From Primorskyibacter marinus (GTDB taxonomy: Bacteria; Pseudomonadota; Alphaproteobacteria; Rhodobacterales; Rhodobacteraceae): a stretch of DNA of 64,000 bases. Made by a program: the position numbers and the translations under genes. The stretch covers positions 62,001-126,000 of the forward strand of contig NZ_QJSD01000002.1 in assembly GCF_003313245.1 (NCBI RefSeq), in the 5' to 3' direction. Of the stretch, positions 16,739-25,756 are shown piece after piece. The stretch's first letter is position 1; each line of letters begins with the position of its first letter. The notes under the pieces were generated by a model. The model was not told the DNA's origin, searched no databases, and saw nothing but the letters and a program-made list of their open reading frames with translations.

Positions 16739-17491
16739 ATGTTGGGTTGGCAGATTTTCGTCCATTCGGTCCGCTTGGTGTTCAACAACCTTGGCGCAGC
16801 GTTCCGAATTTCCATGGTTCTGTACCTCGTGTCGGTCGCGGCCCAGGTGTATGGCTATCTCAATGCCGATATGGCCAGCGCGATCAACGACGGCACTTTC
16901 CCGACCGGGGCGGGGCAATTTGCTGTGATGACGATGGTCCTCAACATGCTCGGCCTCGTGGCAAGTCTTTGGATCGCTGTCGCCTGGCACCGTTTTGTCC
17001 TGGCAGAGGACTATCCCGAGGGGTATCTGCCCCGGATGCATGGCGGCAAGATGCTTGGCTATTTCGGGCGTTCGATATTGATCGGGATCATCGTCGCCGT
17101 CGGGGTTCTCATTGCCTCGATGCCACTTGCCATGATCGGTGCCATCGCACCGCCATTGACGGTGCTGATTATTCCGGTGGCCATTGGTCTTGCTTCGGTC
17201 CTGTTTTTCCGGTTCGGGTCGATCCTGCCGGCCTGCGCAATCGGCAAAAACCTGACCCTGGGCGAGGCATGGGCCGCGACGCGGGATCAGGCCCCGACCT
17301 TCGTGGTTCTGGGCGTTGTCGTCAGCGTCGCAACGCTGATCGTGGTGCTGCCAAGCCTGCTGAACAGTGATCCGGGGTCGACCATCAATTTGATCTATAT
17401 TCTGGTGGTGAACTGGTTTGTGACAATCATCGGTATCTCGCTGCTGACCACAGTCTACGGTCATTTCATCGAAGGCCGCAGCATCGACTAG
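16739..17491 (+). CDS. Polytopic membrane protein of unknown function
   Basis: A 250-residue integral membrane protein that I do not recognise. Hydrophobic segments lie near residues 20-42, 65-85, 105-130, 135-160, 190-212 and 218-240, so about six membrane spans. Charged loops include '[21 protein letters not shown]' (about residues 88-108) and '[18 protein letters not shown]' (about 168-185). The loop-helix-loop layout recalls the membrane domain found in some YciC/GlpQ-like proteins, but this is only an impression. ATG 16739 is chosen because CAGGAG precedes it; ATG 16721 is an alternative. ilvA follows after 37 bases. Confidence 0.7.
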   Translation: MLGWQIFVHSVRLVFNNLGAAFRISMVLYLVSVAAQVYGYLNADMASAINDGTFPTGAGQFAVMTMVLNMLGLVASLWIAVAWHRFVLAEDYPEGYLPRMHGGKMLGYFGRSILIGIIVAVGVLIASMPLAMIGAIAPPLTVLIIPVAIGLASVLFFRFGSILPACAIGKNLTLGEAWAATRDQAPTFVVLGVVVSVATLIVVLPSLLNSDPGSTINLIYILVVNWFVTIIGISLLTTVYGHFIEGRSID

Positions 17492-17528
17492 GCTTGCCTC
17501 GTTTGCCATCATGGGACACTGAACGAAG

Positions 17529-18755
17529 ATGACTGATTTCATCAAAAAGGCGCGTGACGCCACCAGCGCAATGCGCGATGTCTTTCCGCCAACCCCGTTG
17601 TTGCTGAACGCGCATCTGTCGGAAACCTACGGGTGCGAGGTCTGGCTGAAACGCGAGGATCTGTCGCCGGTGCGCAGCTACAAGTTGCGCGGGGCGTTCA
17701 ACGCGATGCGCAAGCAACCCGATGCGCCGGTTTTTGTCTGCGCCAGTGCCGGCAATCATGCGCAGGGTGTCGCGTTCATGTGTCGCCACTTTGGCAAGCG
17801 CGGTGTGATCTTCATGCCGGTGACGACGCCGCAACAGAAGATCCAGAAGACGCGGATGTTTGGTGGCGAAAACATCGAGATCCAGTTGACCGGCGATTAT
17901 TTCGACGACACGCTTCGCGCCGCGCAAACCTATTGCACGGAGACCAACGGTCATTTCCTGTCGCCGTTTGACGATGAGGACGTGATCGAGGGTCAGGCCT
18001 CTGTCGCCGTCGAGATCGAGGAGCAGTTAGGCGGCAAGCCCGATCATCTGATGTTGCCGGTTGGCGGCGGCGGGCTGTCTTCCGGCGTGCTCAGCTATTT
18101 CGGAACGGATGTGCAATATACGTTTGTGGAACCGGCGGGCGGTGCCTGTTTGCATGCGGCCTTGCAGATGGGGCGGCCGGTAAAGCTCGACTCCGTCAAT
18201 ACCTTTGCAGATGGTGCCGCTGTCGGACAGATTGGCGAACGGACATTCGCCCGCCTGAAGGGTGTCGGTCTGGCCAATTCGCTGACCATCCCGGAAGACC
18301 GGCTTTGCGTCACCATGTTGGAAATGCTGAACGTCGAGGGGATCGTGCTGGAACCGGCAGGCGCTTTGGCCGTCGATGCGTTGCGCGATCTGGGCCATGC
18401 AATCCGCGGGCGTCGCGTGGTGTGCGTCACCTCCGGCGGAAATTTCGATTTCGAGCGTCTGCCCGAGGTCAAGGAGCGGGCACAGCGCCATCAGGGGTTG
18501 AAGAAATACTTTATCCTGCGCATGCCACAACGGCCCGGAGCGTTGAAAGAATTTCTGAACTTCCTTGGTCCCGAAGATGACATTGCCCGGTTCGAATATC
18601 TCAAGAAGTCTGCGCGGAATTTCGGCTCCGTTCTGATCGGGATCGAAACTCGCGATGCATCGAGTTTTGGCGCCTTTCTGGCCAAGCTGGACGCCGCAGG
18701 CTTCACCTATACGGACATCACCAACGACGAGACATTGGCACAATTCGTCATTTGA
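17529..18755 (+). CDS. ilvA: Threonine ammonia-lyase
   Basis: A 408-residue PLP enzyme that deaminates threonine to 2-oxobutanoate, the first step of isoleucine synthesis. The PLP lysine is K52 in 'SYKLRGAFNAM'. 'SAGNHAQGVA' and the glycine loop 'PVGGGGLSSG' bind the cofactor phosphate. The C-terminal part from about residue 325 ('FILRMPQRPGALKEFLNFLG') is an ACT-like regulatory domain, pointing to a biosynthetic, feedback-controlled enzyme rather than a short catabolic one. It has a single ACT-like domain, unlike the longer E. coli IlvA. Confidence 0.92.
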   Translation: MTDFIKKARDATSAMRDVFPPTPLLLNAHLSETYGCEVWLKREDLSPVRSYKLRGAFNAMRKQPDAPVFVCASAGNHAQGVAFMCRHFGKRGVIFMPVTTPQQKIQKTRMFGGENIEIQLTGDYFDDTLRAAQTYCTETNGHFLSPFDDEDVIEGQASVAVEIEEQLGGKPDHLMLPVGGGGLSSGVLSYFGTDVQYTFVEPAGGACLHAALQMGRPVKLDSVNTFADGAAVGQIGERTFARLKGVGLANSLTIPEDRLCVTMLEMLNVEGIVLEPAGALAVDALRDLGHAIRGRRVVCVTSGGNFDFERLPEVKERAQRHQGLKKYFILRMPQRPGALKEFLNFLGPEDDIARFEYLKKSARNFGSVLIGIETRDASSFGAFLAKLDAAGFTYTDITNDETLAQFVI

Positions 18756-18817
18756 TCCTGCGTTGAGCGGGCCGGATGCGATGGCGAAGGCAGCAAGCGG
18801 GCAGAGGTCACAGCAGA

Positions 18818-19135
18818 TCAGGCCGTGACCTGTTGCAGAAACGCGTGGCGCGAGGCGTCATATAGCTGTCTGATCGCGTCGCGGTCTATCTCTTCCGGCC
18901 TGTCGGCGCGCGCTGCGGCTTCGCCTTCAAGACACCGGGTCGCAAATGCCTGAAACCCCAGGTTCAACGCGCTCCCCTTGAGCAGATGCAACATGGCCTC
19001 AAGCTCGGAATTTTGTGCGTTTGGCAAAGCCTCAAGCGTCTCTTCTACCTCTGCCAGAAACAGGTCGACCACCTCATCGAAATCGTCTGCGCCGATTTCG
19101 TCGCGTAGCTCAGATATGCGTTGCCAATCTATCAT
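18818..19135 (-). CDS. Histidine phosphotransfer (HPt) domain protein
   Basis: A 105-residue stand-alone HPt domain. The phosphoacceptor is H50 in 'HLLKGSALNLGF', with the conserved K53 and G54 that shape the site. The rest is a helical bundle with acidic helices. No histidine kinase lies beside it. The divergent neighbour, starting 108 bases away, is a response regulator fused to a PP2C phosphatase, so the two are plausible phosphorelay partners. The cognate kinase must be elsewhere. Confidence 0.88.
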   Translation of the reverse strand: MIDWQRISELRDEIGADDFDEVVDLFLAEVEETLEALPNAQNSELEAMLHLLKGSALNLGFQAFATRCLEGEAAARADRPEEIDRDAIRQLYDASRHAFLQQVTA

Positions 19136-19243
19136 CGCGGCCTCCTGCCAGAACGGTATCGGACAAATACTAAGAAATTGTTGCGGGTTTTTAGGGGTGG
19201 GGATTCACTAAAGTTTAATCAGCGCTGGCCTAAACCCGAACGA

Positions 19244-20575
19244 ATGAAATCGAACACGCAGATGAAGGGCGCTCCTGTGACCACGGCGGTGGATAATTCA
19301 CTCAAGGCAATGGTGGGCAGTGCAACGCTGCGCATGGCTTTGGTGGTCGATGACAGCAGGCTCCAGCGAAAAATTATCACCAGCCTGTTGCGAAAATGGG
19401 GGCTGGAGGTGATCGAGGCCGCATCGGGGGATGAGGCAATCGTCCTGTGCGAGAACCACCAGCCAGACCTTGTATTGTCCGACTGGATGATGCCCGGCAT
19501 GGATGGGCTGGAATTTTGTCGTCGATTCAGACAGATGGCGCGCGACAGCTATGGGTATTTCATCCTTCTGACATCCAAGGGCGAAAAAGATGAAATCGCA
19601 CGGGGGCTGGATGCTGGTGCCGACGATTTTCTGACCAAGCCCGTGAATGCGGCAGAGTTTCGCGCCCGGATCACCGCCGGCGCGCGGATTATGCAGATGG
19701 AACGCGAGTTGAACCAGAAGAACCGCGTGATTTCGGAAACATTGGGGACATTGCAGACCCTGTATGACGCCATCGACAAGGATCTCAAACAGGCCCGCAA
19801 GATCCAGGACTCTCTGATGCCGGAAACCGTGCGCGATTTCGGGGCGTCGCGTGTCAGCCTTCTGCTCAAACCCTGTGGACATGTGGGCGGCGATCTTGTC
19901 GGCATGTTCAGCCCCGATGACATGCAGTTGGGATTCTACAGTATCGATGTGTCCGGTCACGGCATTACCTCTGCGATGATGACGGCGCGGGTGGCGGGCT
20001 ATCTCAACAGTTCCTTTCCGGACCAGAACATCGCCATGGAGCGCGATACCGATGGCCATCTTAAACTGCGCCCACCCGAGGTTGTCGCCCGCATGTTGAA
20101 CGACCGATTGAATGCGGATGCGGGCGTCGAGGAATATCTGACACTTCTCTACGTCGTGGTCGACCTTCGCACAGGTGTCGCGAAACTTGTTCAGGCCGGA
20201 CATCCGCACCCATTGGTCATGCGGGCGGATGGCAGTGCTGAATTCATCGGATGCGGTGGTGTGCCCGTGGGGCTCGTAAATAACGTGACATATGACCAAT
20301 CCGAGATCCGGCTTGCCCCCGGTGATCGGCTATTGCTTTATTCTGACGGGTTTTCGGAATGCGTGATGAAAAACGGGCAGATGCTGGATGATGACGGGCT
20401 GCACCGACTGGCAACTTCGACGCCGCACACTGGCAGTGGCGCCGACTATTTGCAGGATATGTTCTGGCGGCTTGCCGAAGATATGGCAACGCCGGGGCAG
20501 TTGACTGACGACGTGTCAGCCGCATTGCTTGAATTTGGATGCCCAGAGGTCAATCAGATCTCAGCGCAATCCTAG
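19244..20575 (+). CDS. Response regulator with SpoIIE/RsbU-type PP2C phosphatase output
   Basis: A 443-residue two-domain protein. The receiver domain (about residues 30-150) has acidic residues 'VVDDSR', phosphoacceptor D80 in 'LVLSDWMMPGMDG', and 'LTSKGEKDE' with the K of 'DFLTKPVN'. A coiled-coil linker follows ('ERELNQKNRVISETLGTLQTL'). The PP2C-type phosphatase from about residue 205 shows 'GGDLVGMF', 'DVSGHG' and 'LYSDGFSE', the metal-binding acids of RsbU/SpoIIE enzymes. Such proteins usually dephosphorylate an STAS anti-anti-sigma factor; none is adjacent. Starts at 19244 or 19262 are equally possible. The 3' end overlaps the convergent Nudix gene by 15 bases. Confidence 0.88.
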   Translation: MKSNTQMKGAPVTTAVDNSLKAMVGSATLRMALVVDDSRLQRKIITSLLRKWGLEVIEAASGDEAIVLCENHQPDLVLSDWMMPGMDGLEFCRRFRQMARDSYGYFILLTSKGEKDEIARGLDAGADDFLTKPVNAAEFRARITAGARIMQMERELNQKNRVISETLGTLQTLYDAIDKDLKQARKIQDSLMPETVRDFGASRVSLLLKPCGHVGGDLVGMFSPDDMQLGFYSIDVSGHGITSAMMTARVAGYLNSSFPDQNIAMERDTDGHLKLRPPEVVARMLNDRLNADAGVEEYLTLLYVVVDLRTGVAKLVQAGHPHPLVMRADGSAEFIGCGGVPVGLVNNVTYDQSEIRLAPGDRLLLYSDGFSECVMKNGQMLDDDGLHRLATSTPHTGSGADYLQDMFWRLAEDMATPGQLTDDVSAALLEFGCPEVNQISAQS

Positions 20576-21004
20576 CATCCGGCGGACAAAATGCCGATCT
20601 CCGGCATTTGCCAGCTCGACCATCGCATCGCGTGGTTTCATCCAACAGGCCGTGTGATCCGGCTCTACAGGGTTCCCGCAACTGCGAACCGGGATCGCGA
20701 GATAGACGGTGCAGATCTTCTCTGCCCAGATATCGTAGTCCGGCATGAAGGTAAAACGCCGGAATACGCCCAGCCTGCGGGGCCGTGCAATCGTCCAGCC
20801 AGTCTCTTCCCAAACCTCGCGATGCAGCGCGCGCAATGGCGATTCGCCCGGATCAATGCCACCACCGGGCAGCTGAAACTCTGGTTCCGGTTGCGATTGA
20901 AAGGTCAATAACAAGCCGCGCTTGCCGGGCAGGATGGCGTAGACTCCGGGCCGGGCTACATAGTTTTGACCGGGCAGGGGGCTGTTGCCAAACCGTCTTG
21001 TCAT
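20561..21004 (-). CDS. Nudix hydrolase
   Basis: A 147-residue protein with a Nudix box, 'GGGIDPGESPLRALHREVWEETG' spanning about residues 49-71, matching GX5EX7REUXEEXGU. It should hydrolyse a nucleoside diphosphate linked to another moiety; the substrate cannot be told from sequence. ATG 21004 is chosen because homologous-looking sequence begins there ('NYVARPGVYAILPG'); the longer frame upstream runs into the divergent hslO region. The stop lies inside the end of the convergent response-regulator gene. Confidence 0.85.
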   Translation of the reverse strand: MTRRFGNSPLPGQNYVARPGVYAILPGKRGLLLTFQSQPEPEFQLPGGGIDPGESPLRALHREVWEETGWTIARPRRLGVFRRFTFMPDYDIWAEKICTVYLAIPVRSCGNPVEPDHTACWMKPRDAMVELANAGDRHFVRRMLGLR

Positions 21005-21082
21005 TTGCCGCCCCCTTGGCCGATTGCTTGCCGTCCCTATATTGTCGCTGTATGCCAAGACGCCACGGCCAAGGAAACCCCC

Positions 21083-22078
21083 ATGACACTCGGTTCTAAA
21101 CTCGCCTGGGACGACACCGTCCTGCCCTTTCAACTTGACCGCTCGGATATTCGCGGCCGGGTCGCGCGGCTGGACGGCGTTCTGGACGGCATCCTGAAAC
21201 AGCATGACTACCCGCCCCAGGTCGAGGCACTGGTGGCGGAGATGGCGTTGTTGACCGCGCTGATCGGGCAGACGATCAAGCTGCGCTGGAAACTGTCCTT
21301 GCAGGTTCAGTCCAAAGGCCCGGTGCGCATGATCGCGACCGATTTCTACGGCCCCACGAAAGAAGGCGAACCTGCCAAGATCCGCGCCTATGCCAGCTAT
21401 GATGCCGACCGCCTGACAGACGGCCCGGCGCGTGACAATGTGGGCGAAGGCTATTTCGCGATCATGATCGACCAGGGCAAGGGCATGACGCCGTATCAGG
21501 GCATCACGCCGCTGACAGATGCCACGCTTTCCAACTGCGCAGAGACGTATTTCGCCCAGTCAGAGCAGTTGCCGACCCGGTTCGCGCTCAGCTTCGGACG
21601 GTCCACCGAACCGGGCGTGCCGGAACATTGGCGTGCCGGCGGGATCATGTTGCAGACGATGCCAAAGGCGTCCCCGGCAGCGGGCGGCGAAGGCGGCTCC
21701 GGCGAGGGTGGCCTGTTGGCGGCGGACGATATTCTGGATGACGACGCCAGCGAAAACTGGAACCGCGCCAATCTGCTGCTGGATACGGTTGAGGACATCG
21801 AACTGATCGGCCCCAGCCTGCCTGCGACCGATCTGCTGGTGCGGCTGTTTCACGAAGAAAACCCGCGCGTGTTCGATACACAGCCGGTTCGGTTCGGCTG
21901 CACCTGCTCGGAGGACCGCGTGCGTCAAAGCCTGTCGATCTATTCCGCCAGGGATATTGAGAAGATGACGACGGATCAGGGGACGGTCACGGCAGATTGC
22001 CAATTCTGTGGCGCGCATTATGTGCTCGATCCGTCGACTGTCGGTTTTGAAGCAAAGGGTGACGAGGGTGACAACTGA
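21083..22078 (+). CDS. hslO: Redox-regulated chaperone Hsp33
   Basis: A 331-residue Hsp33, a holdase switched on by oxidation. The N-terminal domain ('LDRSDIRGRVARL', 'QVEALVAEMALLTALIG', 'QVQSKGPVRMIATDF') is the usual substrate-binding fold. The C-terminal zinc switch has CXC ('CTC', about residue 272) and CXXC ('CQFC', about residue 308), both intact. A glycine-rich insert ('AAGGEGGSGEGG') lies near residue 200. ATG 21083 is favoured over the longer frame. The downstream Nudix gene starts inside its last codons. Confidence 0.93.
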   Translation: MTLGSKLAWDDTVLPFQLDRSDIRGRVARLDGVLDGILKQHDYPPQVEALVAEMALLTALIGQTIKLRWKLSLQVQSKGPVRMIATDFYGPTKEGEPAKIRAYASYDADRLTDGPARDNVGEGYFAIMIDQGKGMTPYQGITPLTDATLSNCAETYFAQSEQLPTRFALSFGRSTEPGVPEHWRAGGIMLQTMPKASPAAGGEGGSGEGGLLAADDILDDDASENWNRANLLLDTVEDIELIGPSLPATDLLVRLFHEENPRVFDTQPVRFGCTCSEDRVRQSLSIYSARDIEKMTTDQGTVTADCQFCGAHYVLDPSTVGFEAKGDEGDN

Positions 22079-22667
22079 CACCCTCAAACTGCTGCGTCGC
22101 GCGGTTGAGCCGTCGGGATCCGCTTCCTCGGATTTCGACCTCAATCCCGGCGTGGTTCTGCCTGAGGGCCGAAGGCTGCGGCCTGCCGGCGTACTTGTCC
22201 CGGTGCTTGAGGGGCCGGACGGGCCAGAAGTCATCCTTACGAAACGGTCCTCGGCGCTGAAGCATCATCCGGGTCAGATTTCCTTTCCCGGTGGCAAGCA
22301 GGATGACACCGATGCCGATGTCATCGCCGCCGCCCTGCGCGAGGCGCGCGAAGAGATCGGGCTGCCAACCGAACTGGTTGATGTGGTCGGCACATTGCCC
22401 ACGCACGAAACAGTCACGTCCTTCACCATTACGCCGGTCATCGGGATCATTTCCCGACCCTTCGATCTGATCCCGGAACCCGGCGAGGTCGCCGAAGTCT
22501 TTCGCGTGCCGTTGCACCACCTTTTGGTGCCGGAAAACTACACTATTCAGGGGCGCCGCTGGCGCGGCCAGACCCGTCATTATTATATCGTGCCATTCGG
22601 ACCCTACTATATCTGGGGGGCCACCGCGCGCATCCTGCGAGGTCTGGCAGAGCGGTTGTCGCGATGA
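22068..22667 (+). CDS. Nudix hydrolase, CoA pyrophosphatase-like (NudL/YeaB family)
   Basis: A 199-residue protein with both the Nudix box ('GGKQDDTDADVIAAALREAREEIGL', near residues 77-101) and the upstream UPF0035-type 'KRSSALKHHPGQISFPGG' that marks CoA pyrophosphatases such as E. coli NudL. It should cleave CoA or its derivatives to phosphopantetheine and 3',5'-ADP. GTG 22068 overlaps the hslO stop by 11 bases. The stop overlaps the cca start by 4 bases, making hslO-nudix-cca an apparent operon. Confidence 0.85.
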   Translation: MTTDTLKLLRRAVEPSGSASSDFDLNPGVVLPEGRRLRPAGVLVPVLEGPDGPEVILTKRSSALKHHPGQISFPGGKQDDTDADVIAAALREAREEIGLPTELVDVVGTLPTHETVTSFTITPVIGIISRPFDLIPEPGEVAEVFRVPLHHLLVPENYTIQGRRWRGQTRHYYIVPFGPYYIWGATARILRGLAERLSR

Positions 22668-23818
22668 CCCGCCTCATCGGCACCTGGTTTCTTGCGCCCG
22701 AAACGCAGGCAGTCATGCAGATGCTGGAGGCAGGTGGCTATCTGGCCTATTTCGTTGGCGGTTGCGTGCGCAATGACCTGCTGGGCGTGGCGGTCAGTGA
22801 TATGGATATTTCCACCAATGCCCTGCCACAGCAGGTGATGGCCCTCGCCGAAGGCGCTGGGCTGAAGACGGTCCCCACCGGCATTGAACATGGCACAGTT
22901 ACGGTCATCTCGAACGGCGTCCCGCATGAAATCACCACGTTTCGCGCTGATGTAGAGACGGATGGCCGCCGCGCCGTGGTCGCCTTTTCGGGCGATATTG
23001 CCGAAGACGCCGTGCGCCGCGACCTGACGATGAACGCGCTTTATGCGGACCGGACCGGAGAAGTCATTGATCCGCTGGGCGGCCTGCCGGATTTACGCGC
23101 GCGGCGCGTCCGGTTCATCCTGAATGCGACTGACCGGATCCGCGAGGATTATCTGCGGTCGCTGCGCTTTTTCCGCTTTGCGGCATGGTATGGTGATCCC
23201 GATCAGGGCTTTGACGCCGAGGCGCTCTCGGCGATCGCGACAAATCTGGACGGTCTGCAAACATTGTCGAAAGAGCGTGTCGGGTCGGAAATGCTCAAGC
23301 TGCTGGCGGCCCCGGACCCGGCCCCGGCGATTGCGGCAATGGACCATACGGGCGTTTTGCGGGTGATCCTTCCCGGCGCGGTCTCAACGGCGCTGGCACC
23401 GCTTGTGCATCACGAAGACAGCCTGAACATTCCACCCGATCCTCTGCGCCGCCTCGCCGTTCTGGGGGTCCGCGACGGTGAATCCCTGCGCCTGTCAAAG
23501 GCACAACAAAAGCAACTTACGTTGCTGGGGGATCTGATCGGCAACATGGATAGCCCCGAAGCCCTGGGCTACCTTTATGGCGCCGACACTGCCCTTTCGG
23601 TTCTGATCTTGCGGGCGGCGTTGTTTGACTCTGTCCTTGACCCGCAATGGCTGCACACCGTCCCCGATGCAGCCGCCCAGAAATTTCCTATCAATGCCAG
23701 GGACTTGATGCCGGAATTGACCGGCCCTGCGCTGGGCGAAAAGCTGAAGGCGCTTGAAACGAAATGGATCGCATCTGGCTTCACCCTTGACCGCGATGCC
23801 CTGCTTGGCGACACCTGA
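22664..23818 (+). CDS. cca: CCA tRNA nucleotidyltransferase
   Basis: A 384-residue class II nucleotidyltransferase that adds or repairs the 3' CCA of tRNAs. The catalytic 'YFVGGCVRNDLLGVAVSDMDIST' region (residues 26-48) holds the GG motif and the metal-binding D-X-D. 'RRDLTMNALYADRTGEVIDPLGG' and 'IREDYLRSLRFFRFAA' are the following family motifs. No HD domain is evident in the C-terminal half, as usual in alphaproteobacterial Cca/PcnB-type proteins. A poly(A) polymerase role is less likely given the length. Confidence 0.9.
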   Translation: MTRLIGTWFLAPETQAVMQMLEAGGYLAYFVGGCVRNDLLGVAVSDMDISTNALPQQVMALAEGAGLKTVPTGIEHGTVTVISNGVPHEITTFRADVETDGRRAVVAFSGDIAEDAVRRDLTMNALYADRTGEVIDPLGGLPDLRARRVRFILNATDRIREDYLRSLRFFRFAAWYGDPDQGFDAEALSAIATNLDGLQTLSKERVGSEMLKLLAAPDPAPAIAAMDHTGVLRVILPGAVSTALAPLVHHEDSLNIPPDPLRRLAVLGVRDGESLRLSKAQQKQLTLLGDLIGNMDSPEALGYLYGADTALSVLILRAALFDSVLDPQWLHTVPDAAAQKFPINARDLMPELTGPALGEKLKALETKWIASGFTLDRDALLGDT

Positions 23819-23851
23819 CTGGCCACAGAACCCAAGGCATGGTCTTTGGGC

Positions 23852-25756
23852 GTGAAATCGGTGACAGTGCGCCAACCCGATCAGATCAGAGCCTCGCCCG
23901 TGTTTCGTTTTTTTGAACGCCTTGTAGATCCCTATTGCGACTATCCGCGTCAGGACAGGCCGCCGACGAAGCTGTGGCCGTTCCTGCGCGGCTATTCCGT
24001 GCCGTTCAAACGCGTCTTTGCACTGACCGCGCTGGCTTCGGTCGTCGTGGCCACGGTCGAGATCGCATTGATCTGGGCGATGGGCTGGATTGTCGATGTG
24101 CTGAACGGCGACCCCGCGCAGGTCTGGGCGGACCATGGGACAAAGTTCATCCTGCTCGCGCTGTTCATCCTGTTCCTGCGGCCCGTGTTGCAGATGCTGG
24201 ATGTGTTGTTGCTGAACAACGCGATCATGCCGAATTTCGGGACATTGATCCGCTGGCGCGCGCATGGGCATGTGCTGCGCCAGTCGGTCGGCTGGTTCGA
24301 GAATGACTTTGCCGGGCGCATCGCCAACCGCATCATGCAGACACCCCCCGCGGCGGGCGAGGCGGTGTTTCAGGTCTTTGACGCGATCACCTTTGCGCTT
24401 GCCTATGCTGTCGGCGCGCTGGTCATGCTGGGGCAGGGCGATGTGCGCCTGATGATCCCGCTGGTTCTGTGGCTTGCGCTATATGCCCTGCTGATGCGGT
24501 GGACCATCAAACGCGTCGGCCCCGCGTCCAAGGCGGCGTCGGACGCGCGCAGCCTTGTCACCGGGCGCGTCGTGGACAGCTATTCCAACATCCATTCGGT
24601 CAAGATGTTCGCCCATCACGACCGCGAGTTGGAGTTTGCCCGCGAAGCGATTGAAAAAGCGCGCCAAACTTTTGCCGCCGAGATGCGGATCTTCACGATC
24701 ATGGATGTGACGCTTGTGGCGCTGAATGGTCTGCTGATCGTCGGGGTTGTTGGCTGGGGCTTGCTGCTCTGGACGCAGGGGCAGGCCTCGGTTGGTGTCG
24801 TGGCGGCCGCGACCGCGCTGACCTTGCGGCTGAACGCGATGACAGGCTGGATCATGTGGGCGCTGACCAGCCTGTTCCGAGAGCTTGGCGTCGTTGCCGA
24901 AGGGATGGAGACGATTGCCCAGCCGATTGATCTGGTGGATGGCCCGGATGCGCCGCCGCTTGTGCTGTCGGATGGGCGCATCTCGATTCAAAACTTGTCG
25001 CATCATTACGGCCGCGACGCTGGCGGGCTGGACGGGGTCACGCTGGACATCCGGCCGGGCGAAAAGGTCGGGCTTATCGGTCGTTCCGGCGCGGGCAAAT
25101 CCACCCTGGTCAAGCTGCTCTTGCGGTTTTACGACGTCGAACAGGGCCGCATCCTGATCGACGGGCAGGACATCTGTGCCGTGACGCAGGACAGCCTGCG
25201 CAGCCAGATCGGGATGGTGCAGCAGGACAGCGCCTTGTTGCATCGCTCGGTCCGCGACAACATCCTCTACGGGCGGCCCGACGCAAGTGAGGCAGAGATG
25301 ATCGCCGCCGCGCAAAAGGCCGAGGCGCATGAATTTATTCTCGATCTCAGGGATCCGCAGGGGCGCACGGGCTATGACGTGCAGGTCGGCGAACGCGGGG
25401 TGAAGCTGTCGGGTGGCCAGCGCCAGCGCGTCACACTGGCCCGCGTCATTCTGAAGGACGCGCCCATCCTGCTGCTGGACGAAGCGACAAGCGCCCTGGA
25501 TTCCGAGGTCGAGGCCGCGATCCAGACAACCCTTTATGGCATGATGGAGGGCAAAACCGTGATCGCCATTGCGCATCGGCTGTCCACCATCGCGCATATG
25601 GACCGGATTCTGGTGATGGATCAGGGCCGGATTGTCGAGGAAGGCACCCATGACGCGCTTTTGGCGCAAGGCGGACTATATGCCGGGTTCTGGGCGCGCC
25701 AATCCGGCGGCTTCCTGACAACCGACGATGCTGACGAAACCGAGGCGACCGCATGA
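23852..25756 (+). CDS. ABC exporter half-transporter, first of a pair
   Basis: A 634-residue fused permease-ATPase. A type I exporter membrane domain occupies residues 1 to about 340 with six spans. The ATPase has Walker A 'GRSGAGKST' near residue 410, signature 'LSGGQRQR', Walker B plus catalytic Glu 'LLLDEATSALD', and the H-loop 'AHRLST'. The N-terminus is uncertain: GTG 23852, TTG 23846 and GTG 23861 are all open. The next gene overlaps by 4 bases and encodes a second half-transporter, so a heterodimeric exporter is likely. The substrate (lipid, drug or peptide) is unknown. Confidence 0.85.
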   Translation: MKSVTVRQPDQIRASPVFRFFERLVDPYCDYPRQDRPPTKLWPFLRGYSVPFKRVFALTALASVVVATVEIALIWAMGWIVDVLNGDPAQVWADHGTKFILLALFILFLRPVLQMLDVLLLNNAIMPNFGTLIRWRAHGHVLRQSVGWFENDFAGRIANRIMQTPPAAGEAVFQVFDAITFALAYAVGALVMLGQGDVRLMIPLVLWLALYALLMRWTIKRVGPASKAASDARSLVTGRVVDSYSNIHSVKMFAHHDRELEFAREAIEKARQTFAAEMRIFTIMDVTLVALNGLLIVGVVGWGLLLWTQGQASVGVVAAATALTLRLNAMTGWIMWALTSLFRELGVVAEGMETIAQPIDLVDGPDAPPLVLSDGRISIQNLSHHYGRDAGGLDGVTLDIRPGEKVGLIGRSGAGKSTLVKLLLRFYDVEQGRILIDGQDICAVTQDSLRSQIGMVQQDSALLHRSVRDNILYGRPDASEAEMIAAAQKAEAHEFILDLRDPQGRTGYDVQVGERGVKLSGGQRQRVTLARVILKDAPILLLDEATSALDSEVEAAIQTTLYGMMEGKTVIAIAHRLSTIAHMDRILVMDQGRIVEEGTHDALLAQGGLYAGFWARQSGGFLTTDDADETEATA

